A stretch of DNA of 47,412 nucleotides from Lachnospiraceae bacterium (GTDB taxonomy: Bacteria; Bacillota; Clostridia; Lachnospirales; Lachnospiraceae). The position numbers and the translations under genes were made by a program. Positions 26,254 to 34,107 of this stretch are shown here, piece by piece. How positions within the stretch are numbered: position 1 is the stretch's first letter; each line of letters opens with the position of its first letter. Under the pieces are notes generated by a model. The model saw nothing but the letters and a program-made list of their open reading frames with translations. It did no database searches and had not been told where the DNA came from. The DNA is taken from assembly GCA_022776445.1 (NCBI GenBank), contig JALFHZ010000039.1, forward strand, positions 1 through 47,412, given 5' to 3'.

Positions 26254-27600
26254 ATGAAACAAAAACTGCATCTTGGATTTGTAACTACTTATTCCGGGCG
26301 CTGGCCGAAGGAACTTCCGGAGCAGAGAGACCGGGAATATGGAACATGGCTCAGGGAGCAGCTTCCGCAGGTTGATGTGGTGAAAGCAAGCCAGATCGGC
26401 TGTAGCAGCAAGGCACTGGAAGAGATTGTGGAAGAGTTCAAGCAGGCATCTGTGGATGTGATCGTGATGGTATATGGAGCATTTACCGGTGATGATGCCG
26501 CATCGTATCTGACGGAGATGCTGAATGTTCCCATCATACTCTGGGCACCGTATGAGGTTCCGTTTGAGAAGAACACAAGGCTCTATGCCAACGCACTCTG
26601 TGCCATGACGATGAATGCGGCAGCGCTTCGCCGTCTGGGTGCTGCATATCATACGGTTTATGGAAGCAAGGAAGATGAGCGCGCGGCTTCGAAGGTGAAA
26701 GCTCTGGTTATGGCATATCATACGGTGAAGGCGATGCGTCATACGAACCTGGGACTCCTTGGGTATCGTCCGACAGCATTTTACAATTGTGCATTTGATG
26801 AAGGGCTGATTCGCCGGACATTCGGAATCAAGATTGAGGAAACCGATCTGAAAGTGGTATTCGACAGGATGGCAGAGATTCCGGAAGATATCTGTCGGGA
26901 AGATATGAAGAAGATGAAAGATACCTATAATATGGATACACTTCCGGAAGGTCATCTGGAGAATCATTCCCGTCTGTATCTGGCTTTGAAAGAAGTGATG
27001 AAAACCCAGAACTATGATTTTGCAACCATCAAGTGCTGGCCGGAGATGGGCAATTTACATACGACTCCCTGTGCGGTGCTGGGACGCCTGGCAGATGATC
27101 AGGTAAATATCGGCTGCGAGGGAGATGTGGATGCTGAGATGGCGCAGATTGCAGAGCATTATCTGACCGGTCTTCCGACTTTTATTACCGATATGATCAA
27201 TATTGATGAAGAAAAGAACGTCATGACGTTCTGGCATTGCGGAAATGCTGCTCCATCCCTGGCCAATCCGAAATATGAGCTTCTTATGAGAAATCATCCG
27301 CTGGCAGGTCAAGGTACTGCATTCTGGGGCGCTCTGAAGCCGGGTCAAGTGACGATTGCAAGGTTCTGCAACATGGATGGTGCTTACAAGCTTTTTCTGA
27401 TGAGAGGGGAAGCGATTGATATGGATCGTTATACGAGAGGCATCATGGCCAATGTCAAAGTGCAGCGACCGGTGCGAGAGGTGATTGAGCAGATCATGGA
27501 AGAGGGAATTCCGCATCATTACAGCTTGGTATGGGCTGACGTGGCAGACGAACTGAAAGAAATCTGCAGCTTGCTTCAGATTCCGGTGATTGAATTATAA
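26254..27600 (+). CDS. L-fucose/L-arabinose isomerase family protein
   Basis: Long N-terminal ARAB/FUC isomerase-like domain; KCWPEMGNLHTTPCAVLGRLADDQVNIGCEGDVDAEMAQIA; FWHCGNAAPSLA. Confidence 0.85.
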   Translation: MKQKLHLGFVTTYSGRWPKELPEQRDREYGTWLREQLPQVDVVKASQIGCSSKALEEIVEEFKQASVDVIVMVYGAFTGDDAASYLTEMLNVPIILWAPYEVPFEKNTRLYANALCAMTMNAAALRRLGAAYHTVYGSKEDERAASKVKALVMAYHTVKAMRHTNLGLLGYRPTAFYNCAFDEGLIRRTFGIKIEETDLKVVFDRMAEIPEDICREDMKKMKDTYNMDTLPEGHLENHSRLYLALKEVMKTQNYDFATIKCWPEMGNLHTTPCAVLGRLADDQVNIGCEGDVDAEMAQIAEHYLTGLPTFITDMINIDEEKNVMTFWHCGNAAPSLANPKYELLMRNHPLAGQGTAFWGALKPGQVTIARFCNMDGAYKLFLMRGEAIDMDRYTRGIMANVKVQRPVREVIEQIMEEGIPHHYSLVWADVADELKEICSLLQIPVIEL

Positions 27601-27624
27601 TAATTATAAAAATGCCCAAGACGC

Positions 27625-27653
27625 TTGACAAATAGTACTTAATATTGTACTAT
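27625..27653 (+). promoter_or_regulatory. Sigma-A promoter of LacI#2
   Basis: TTGACA-N17-TACTAT. Confidence 0.8.
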
Positions 27654-27660
27654 TTAAACA

Positions 27661-27676
27661 GTACATACGAGTGTAC
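27661..27676. promoter_or_regulatory. LacI#2 operator C (gtacatacgagtgtac)
   Basis: Near-perfect palindrome sharing the site A/D consensus, positioned over the likely transcription start. Confidence 0.75.
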
Positions 27677-27700
27677 ATTGCAAGCAAAGGAAGTTCTACC

Positions 27701-28720
27701 ATGGGCGAAAGCAGAGAGCGGGTGACACGGGCAGATGTGGCAAAGCTGGCAGGTGTCAGCGAGACCATCGTCTCTTATGTCATCAATAATAACCGTTATG
27801 TCGCAAAAGAGAAGCGGCAGCGTGTGGAAGAAGCAGTCCGGATACTGAATTACCGGCCGAACAACGTGGCACGTGCTCTGAAAGGTAAGAAGAGCAATCA
27901 GATCCTGTTTATTGCAGATCATATCACGAATGAATATTTTGCAAGCATTGTCAGTGAGATGGATCAGTATGCTTACAGTGCAGGATATCTGATTTCCCTG
28001 TGTGCGAACCGGAATTCGCCGGAGTTTGTGTCACAGGTGATCAGCAGGCAGTATGATGGGATTATTGTCAGTTCCGCGAGTTTTCCTTCGGAATATGTGC
28101 AGCAGTTTTCACAGGCTGGTATTCCGGTCGTGGTATTCCGGCGGTTTCGTCATCAGAAGTCATCAGCCGGGGTGGCGCTGCTTGGCACAGGATTGTATAC
28201 CGGTGCGAGAACAGCAGTAAGACATTTGATCGATACGGGATGCCGTCATATTGTTTATGCTGACCGAATCAGTGCAAGAGGTCATGTGAGTCCGCCGGAT
28301 GATCTGAGGTTCAGTGGATTTGTCGATGAGATGGAAGCCAACGGTTTTCCGACAGGACCTGAGAGCATCATTTGCGGATGTCACAGTCAGGAGGAACTGG
28401 CGGAAGAGGTCAAGAAGAGACTTGAATCAGGAGTAAAGCTCGACGGGATTTTTGGCCGCAACGATATGATTGCCTGTGTAGCGATGACGGCGGCTGAACA
28501 GATGGGACTTTCCATACCGGAGGATATCCGTGTGGTTGGGTTCGATGATTCCAGTATCAGCCGATTCTGTTCACCGAAACTGACTACGATTCGGGTGAAT
28601 CAGAGAGCGATTGCAGAGACGGCGATTGATATGCTGACAGAGATGATCGGCGGGAAGCAACCGGAAAATGTAGATTTTGACAGCACGCTGATTGAACGGG
28701 ACAGTACAATTGGAACATGA
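27701..28720 (+). CDS. LacI-family transcriptional regulator (LacI#2)
   Basis: RVTRADVAKLAGVSETIVSYVINNNRYVAKEKRQRVEEAVRILNYRPNNVARALKGKKS; ATG at 27701 with AAAGGAAG upstream. The ORF-track start 27671 falls inside the operator. Confidence 0.95.
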   Translation: MGESRERVTRADVAKLAGVSETIVSYVINNNRYVAKEKRQRVEEAVRILNYRPNNVARALKGKKSNQILFIADHITNEYFASIVSEMDQYAYSAGYLISLCANRNSPEFVSQVISRQYDGIIVSSASFPSEYVQQFSQAGIPVVVFRRFRHQKSSAGVALLGTGLYTGARTAVRHLIDTGCRHIVYADRISARGHVSPPDDLRFSGFVDEMEANGFPTGPESIICGCHSQEELAEEVKKRLESGVKLDGIFGRNDMIACVAMTAAEQMGLSIPEDIRVVGFDDSSISRFCSPKLTTIRVNQRAIAETAIDMLTEMIGGKQPENVDFDSTLIERDSTIGT

Positions 28721-28752
28721 GCATGAAAGAGTGCTCATTTCCATTTACTAAA

Positions 28753-28770
28753 TATACACACGAGTGTACA
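28753..28770. promoter_or_regulatory. LacI#2 operator D (tatacacacgagtgtaca)
   Basis: Same palindrome as site A, upstream of the sugar-binding protein gene. Confidence 0.75.
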
Positions 28771-28843
28771 TTGGCAGCAGAATTACAAACGGGGAAACTG
28801 CACAGGAAAACTGTGTAGAAATAAAAGCAAAGAGAGGAAGGTA

Positions 28844-30214
28844 ATGTTTATGAGAAAAAGAACATTGGCACTTGCAATGGCAGCAGTTATGGGGTTGACG
28901 ACCGCATGTTCCGGCGGCAGTCAGAGTGCGCAGACGACGGCAGCACCGACAGCAGCAGAGACAACTGCGAAAGCAGCAGCGGAATCCAAGGGGGAGGAGT
29001 CCAAAGCAGCAGAAGCTGAGATTACAGAGCCGGTAACCATTAAGTTTGCAAACTATGCACTTCTGGAAGCGGGCTATGACGCATACTGGAATCAGCTTCT
29101 GGATGAGTTTAAGAAGCAGAATCCGAATATTACGGTGGAACTGGTAACTGCTCCGTATGGTGAGATCGTGAATACGGTGGTGAATATGGCCGGCGGCGGT
29201 GATATGGTAGACTTGATGTATGGGGAACTGGACTGGATTCCTACCATGGTAGAGGCCGGAATGGCAGCTCCGGTTGGCGACGTTCTGAGTGAAGAACTTG
29301 TCGCTGATATTTATCCGAATATTCTGGATGCATGCAAGATTGACGGCGAGGCGTATGGGGTACCGATGTATGTTTCTCCATTCCTTATGTATTACAATAA
29401 AGATCTGTTTGAGAAAGCAGGCTTGGATCCGAATACTCCTCCTACCACCTACGATGAGATGCTGGAAATTGCTCCGAAGCTGGCTGCTCTTACCACAGAC
29501 GACGGCAACAAAGTTTATGCATTTGGTCTGACAACTGCATCTGTTCCGGTATCCGGTGCATGTCTGACTTCTTCGATTCATAACTTTGGCGGAACCGTTC
29601 TTGATGCAGATGGTAATCTGGCAATTGATCAGGGATTCAAGGATGCTGTTTCCATGTGGAAGACGTTGCATGACAAAGGATACAATCCGGAGAACAGCAA
29701 GCTGAAAGATCTGCGTAACCTGTTCGCATTGGGACAGCTGGCTATGTATTATGATCAGTCCTGGGGATTCAACGGTGTAAAATCCATCAACCCGGATGCA
29801 GCTGACTTTATCGCTTCCGCAGCACCTCTGAAGGGCGGAAACGGAAATGGTGAGTCTGTACTTCAGGCAGGTACTCTGATGGTTATGAACAATGGTGATG
29901 CAAGAAAAGCAGCAACTGCGAAGCTGGTAGACTATATCCTGTCTGAGGAGAAGATTTCCCAGTATTTTGAGACAGTAACTCCGGCATATCCGTCCAGACA
30001 GTCTATGGAAGACCTGGAAGTTGTGAAAAATTCCGCAATTTTGGCAGGTGCTGCAGGTGCTGTAGGCAATGTAAAACCGGTTACCTTTATTCCAACATTG
30101 TCTGACCTGAATCTGGAGATCTGTACGCTGGCACAGGCGGTAACGGTGAGCGGAACCGACGTAGATAAGGCGATTGTTGATTTTGAGACGGCAGCAAAAG
30201 GCGTGATTGAATAA
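28844..30214 (+). CDS. Sugar ABC transporter substrate-binding lipoprotein (family 1)
   Basis: Lipobox LTTACSGG; KFANYALLEAGYDAYWNQLLDEFKKQNPNITVELVTAPYGEI; FLMYYNKDLFEKAGL. Confidence 0.93.
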   Translation: MFMRKRTLALAMAAVMGLTTACSGGSQSAQTTAAPTAAETTAKAAAESKGEESKAAEAEITEPVTIKFANYALLEAGYDAYWNQLLDEFKKQNPNITVELVTAPYGEIVNTVVNMAGGGDMVDLMYGELDWIPTMVEAGMAAPVGDVLSEELVADIYPNILDACKIDGEAYGVPMYVSPFLMYYNKDLFEKAGLDPNTPPTTYDEMLEIAPKLAALTTDDGNKVYAFGLTTASVPVSGACLTSSIHNFGGTVLDADGNLAIDQGFKDAVSMWKTLHDKGYNPENSKLKDLRNLFALGQLAMYYDQSWGFNGVKSINPDAADFIASAAPLKGGNGNGESVLQAGTLMVMNNGDARKAATAKLVDYILSEEKISQYFETVTPAYPSRQSMEDLEVVKNSAILAGAAGAVGNVKPVTFIPTLSDLNLEICTLAQAVTVSGTDVDKAIVDFETAAKGVIE

Positions 30215-30236
30215 AGAGAAAGAACTGGTGCAGCTT

Positions 30237-31169
30237 ATGGAAAAAAAGGCAAGTATCGGAAGATTTCATATGACCGCCAGAGAACGGAATGACAGAGTCT
30301 TTGCGGGAGCACTTTTGCTCCCGTCCGTTCTGATAACGGTTATTTTCATTCTGGTTCCGGTTGTGGATTCAGTTATCAAAAGTTTTTTGAATTATAAAGT
30401 AAAAAATATTATTTCCGGAAAGCCGGGAGAATGGAACAATTTCGCCAACTATATCAAATTATTTCAAAATGGAAAACTGGGAATGGCGATTGTACATACA
30501 CTGCTCTTTGTAGCAGCAGTGGTCATTGCACAGTTTCTGCTTGGAATGGCGCTCGCACTGATCCTGAATTCAGATATCCGGTTTACCCGGTTTGTAAGAA
30601 GCATCATGATGGCACCCTGGGTTGTACCGACGATTATTTCCGGTCTGATCTGGATGTGGCTTTACCAGCCGCAGTATGGACTTTTGAAATATCTGATTGG
30701 TCTGGTCACAGGAGGAAAAGTCTCGGATTTTGCAATTCTGAACAATCCGTCTACGGCGATGCTTGGTATCACCATTGCGGCGTTGTGGAAACAGATTCCT
30801 CTGACAACATTGCTTCTTGTATCGGGGCTTACAAATGTACCCGGTGATCTTCTGGAGGCAGCCACCATCGATGGGGCAGGAAGTGTTAAAAAATTTCTTT
30901 ATATTACGGTTCCCAGTATCATGAGCGTGATCAAGATTACGGTGTCCATGTCGATTATCGAGAACTTCAAGCAGTTCCCGCTGTTCTGGACGATGACGGG
31001 AGGCGGTCCGGATAATGCCACGACAACGCTGGCTATTCTGAGCTACCGTGAGGCATTTGTATCCAACAACCTGGGATCCGGTGCCGCGGTAACAACTGTC
31101 TGGATGCTGCTGATGATCGTTGTGGTATTTGTATATAATCGGGTTTTTAAAGATGTTGATATGAATTAG
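30237..31169 (+). CDS. Sugar ABC transporter permease (MalF-type)
   Basis: AWVVPTIISGLIWMWLYQPQYG-type region and EAATIDGAGSVKKFLYITVPSIMSV EAA loop. ATG at 30237. Confidence 0.93.
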   Translation: MEKKASIGRFHMTARERNDRVFAGALLLPSVLITVIFILVPVVDSVIKSFLNYKVKNIISGKPGEWNNFANYIKLFQNGKLGMAIVHTLLFVAAVVIAQFLLGMALALILNSDIRFTRFVRSIMMAPWVVPTIISGLIWMWLYQPQYGLLKYLIGLVTGGKVSDFAILNNPSTAMLGITIAALWKQIPLTTLLLVSGLTNVPGDLLEAATIDGAGSVKKFLYITVPSIMSVIKITVSMSIIENFKQFPLFWTMTGGGPDNATTTLAILSYREAFVSNNLGSGAAVTTVWMLLMIVVVFVYNRVFKDVDMN

Positions 31170-31179
31170 GAGGCATAGT

Positions 31180-32025
31180 ATGGGAGCAAAAGGAAAAAAG
31201 AAGCTTATTGCTGCATTTCAGTATGCGGTTCTGATCCTGATTTTGATTTTTTTAATGTTTCCGCTTTACTGGGTACTGATGACCTCCTTTAAGACCAATA
31301 TGGAAGCATACCGGTTCCCGCCGACTATGATTCCTGAGGCACCGACGGTTCACAGTTATATTTCCCTGTTTACGGAAGACAATTTCTTCTTTATTTACTA
31401 TAAGAATAACTTCATTGTATCCGGCATTACCGCAGCCATTACTCTGGTACTGGCAATCATGTCAGGCTACGCGCTTTCAAGATTTAAGATCAAATGGAAC
31501 AAATGGATTGTGGCGGCGTTTCTCTCGGCGCAGATGTTTCCTATCGTCAGCCGGATGATTTCGCTGTATGATCTGCTGGGGAAAATTCATCTGATCAATA
31601 CGAGAACAGGTTTGATCCTTGCTTTAACAGCAGCGATGCTTCCGTTTACCATTACATTGATGGCAAGCTTTTTTGATGGAATTCCAAAAGAACTGGAGGA
31701 AGCAGCAACTGTAGATGGAGCTGGCCGCTTCCAGACATTGTTTCAGATTATCATGCCTCTGGTCAAATCCGGAATGGTTGCAGTAGGTATTTATGCTTTT
31801 CTGATGACCTGGGATGATTATTTACATGCAGTAACACTGATTCAAAATGATAACTTGAGAACGCTGTCTGCGGGTGTCGCACTCCGGTATCTGGGAGAAC
31901 TGTCTTACGACTGGTCGAAGGTCAACACGATTTCCGTAGTCGGAATCCTTCCGATTATGTTCCTGTTCTTCTTCTTCCAGAAGTATATGGTCAAGGGACT
32001 TGTTGCGGGAGCGGTAAAAGGATAG
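31180..32025 (+). CDS. Sugar ABC transporter permease (MalG-type)
   Basis: LFPLYWVLMTSFKT, GYALSRFKIKW, EEAATVDGAGRFQTLFQIIMPLV EAA loop. Confidence 0.94.
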   Translation: MGAKGKKKLIAAFQYAVLILILIFLMFPLYWVLMTSFKTNMEAYRFPPTMIPEAPTVHSYISLFTEDNFFFIYYKNNFIVSGITAAITLVLAIMSGYALSRFKIKWNKWIVAAFLSAQMFPIVSRMISLYDLLGKIHLINTRTGLILALTAAMLPFTITLMASFFDGIPKELEEAATVDGAGRFQTLFQIIMPLVKSGMVAVGIYAFLMTWDDYLHAVTLIQNDNLRTLSAGVALRYLGELSYDWSKVNTISVVGILPIMFLFFFFQKYMVKGLVAGAVKG

Positions 32026-32036
32026 GGAGGATAAAC

Positions 32037-32894
32037 ATGTTAATGACAAGCAAGGAAATGCTGCTGGATGCAGAGAAAAATGGTTATGCAGTGCCGGCGA
32101 TCAATACGCAGGGCGGTAATTATGATATTATCTGGGCGGTATGCAAGGCGGCGGAGGATTTAAAATCTCCAATTATTCTGGCACACTATGTCAGTACCGG
32201 TGCTTATTCCGGTCATGACTGGTTTGTAAATGTGTGCAAATGGTGTGCGGACAAGGTGTCGGTCCCGGTAGCGATTCATCTGGATCACGGCGATGGGTTT
32301 GGTATCTGCATGGAGGCACTGAAGCTTGGCTTTACTTCCGTTATGATTGACGGTTCCACCAGGCCGATTGAGGAAAATGCTGCCATGACCAACGAGGTGA
32401 TTAAGGTTGCCAGATGCTTCGGCGTGCCGGTAGAAGCGGAGATCGGAGAATTACTGCGTCTGGACAATATGGGCGCAGTGATGGAGAACAAGAACATTGT
32501 AGATCCGGAGGAGGTTCGGAAATTCCTGTCCCTGTGTCAGCCGGATTCTCTGGCGATTGGTATCGGCAACGCGCATGGATATTATAAGGGCGAGCCGGAT
32601 ATTCACCTGGATGTACTGGAAAAGGTGCGGCAGTTTACAGATATTCCGCTGGTATTGCATGGATGTACCGGCATGAAGGAGGAGATTATCAAGGAGGCTA
32701 TCCGACTGGGGGTAGCCAAGATCAATTTCGGTACGGAAATTCGTTACAAATATGTGGAGCATTATGAGGAAGGCTTAAAAACCATGAATCATCAGGGACA
32801 TTCCTGGAAACTGTCACAGTTTGCCAATGAGAAACTGCAGGAGGATGTAAGAAAAATTATCCGTCTGGCAGGTTCTGATGGTAAAATTAAGTAG
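32037..32894 (+). CDS. Class II aldolase (tagatose/ketose-bisphosphate aldolase-like)
   Basis: VPVAIHLDHGDGFGICMEALKLGFTSVMIDGSTRP, VEAEIGEL, IGNAHGYYKGEP, LVLHGCTGM, KINFGTEIR. Confidence 0.9.
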   Translation: MLMTSKEMLLDAEKNGYAVPAINTQGGNYDIIWAVCKAAEDLKSPIILAHYVSTGAYSGHDWFVNVCKWCADKVSVPVAIHLDHGDGFGICMEALKLGFTSVMIDGSTRPIEENAAMTNEVIKVARCFGVPVEAEIGELLRLDNMGAVMENKNIVDPEEVRKFLSLCQPDSLAIGIGNAHGYYKGEPDIHLDVLEKVRQFTDIPLVLHGCTGMKEEIIKEAIRLGVAKINFGTEIRYKYVEHYEEGLKTMNHQGHSWKLSQFANEKLQEDVRKIIRLAGSDGKIK

Positions 32895-32913
32895 AAAAGA
32901 GAGGATGAGTGCA

Positions 32914-33963
32914 ATGAAAAACAGTGAACTTACTTATAAAGAAATCTATGGTCAGCCGGCTTCATTCCAGGCGATCAACGATACGCTTGGTGACATTTAT
33001 CAGGTGCTGGACCGGGTGTTCAGCGATACTTATGATGAGCTGATCTTCACAGGCTGCGGCACCTCCCTGTATCTGGCTCAGTCTGCAGCCCATGCATTTG
33101 CAAGCTGCACCAGTATTCCGGCTAAGGGAATGTGCTGCTCAGAACTGTATTATTTCCCGGAGACGTACGTGGGCAAAGGCAAAAAGGTTCTGGTGCTTCC
33201 GATTACCAGAAAGAGCTATACGACAGAAGTGCGCATGGCCATTGATAAGGTACGCAGCTTCTCCGGGGTTAAGAGCCTTGCGATTACCTGTGATCCGGAC
33301 AGTGCCAAATACAACGACTACATGATCCTGTCTCCGGAGACGGCAGAGGACAGCGTCATAATGACCCGTTCCTTTACCAGCATGATCTATCTGTCTGTCA
33401 TTCTGGCATATTATGCAGGCGGACAGAAGGAAAAGATTGAGGCCATGAAGGATTATGCGGCACAGTCTGAGGAATTTCTGAAGGCTACGGATGCGATGGC
33501 AAAGAAAATTGTGGCAGAGCATCCGGATCTGAATCTTTACATTACACTTGGTCAGGGCATCAATTACGGGATTGCCAATGAGTGTATGAACAAGATGAAG
33601 GAGATGAGCCTGAGCAATTCCGAAGGATATTACAGTCTGGAGTATCGTCACGGACCAATGAGTCTGGTGGATGACAAGACGATGATTATCCTGCTTGGCA
33701 ATGAAACTACGGTAGACGGTGACGCAAAGCTGATGACGCAGATGAAGAGCTATGGCGCGACGATTCTTGCAATCGGCAATACAGCTTCCAGAGACTTCAC
33801 AGATGTGGATTACACGATGGATATACCGTATGGATATGACAGCCTTCAGAACGCAGCCATGATCGGGTTTATCGGTCAGCTGATGGGATATTATATTGCA
33901 GAGCAGAAGAATCTGAATGCGGATACACCGCGGCATCTGTCTCAGGCGATTGTAATTAAATAA
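32914..33963 (+). CDS. SIS-domain sugar isomerase/deaminase (AgaS-like)
   Basis: IFTGCGTSLYLAQSAAHAF, MTRSFTSMIYL, SLEYRHGPMSLVDD, LSQAIVIK. Confidence 0.87.
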   Translation: MKNSELTYKEIYGQPASFQAINDTLGDIYQVLDRVFSDTYDELIFTGCGTSLYLAQSAAHAFASCTSIPAKGMCCSELYYFPETYVGKGKKVLVLPITRKSYTTEVRMAIDKVRSFSGVKSLAITCDPDSAKYNDYMILSPETAEDSVIMTRSFTSMIYLSVILAYYAGGQKEKIEAMKDYAAQSEEFLKATDAMAKKIVAEHPDLNLYITLGQGINYGIANECMNKMKEMSLSNSEGYYSLEYRHGPMSLVDDKTMIILLGNETTVDGDAKLMTQMKSYGATILAIGNTASRDFTDVDYTMDIPYGYDSLQNAAMIGFIGQLMGYYIAEQKNLNADTPRHLSQAIVIK

Positions 33964-33971
33964 TGGTTTTG

Positions 33972-34014
33972 AACGGGGTAGTTTCTGTTGAAAAATGGGA
34001 AATATCCCGTTTTC
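33972..34014 (+). terminator. Candidate terminator after AgaS-like gene
   Basis: AACGGGGTA...TATCCCGTTTTC, 9-bp stem with one G-U pair and a short T run. Confidence 0.5.
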
Positions 34015-34027
34015 GTATAAAAATCAC

Positions 34028-34056
34028 TTGGAAAAGTTTATGTTTCATCCTATACT
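34028..34056 (+). promoter_or_regulatory. Candidate promoter of anSME gene
   Basis: TTGGAA-N17-TATACT. Confidence 0.6.
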
Positions 34057-34107
34057 GTTTGTAAAGGCTGAAAAAGCCGGGCAAATACATTTTAAGAGGA
34101 GAACATT

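Noticed and set aside
27671-27700. Extended N-terminus of LacI#2 starting at GTG 27671
   Set aside because: The GTG lies inside the operator palindrome; ATG 27701 has a good Shine-Dalgarno and places the HTH at the usual distance.
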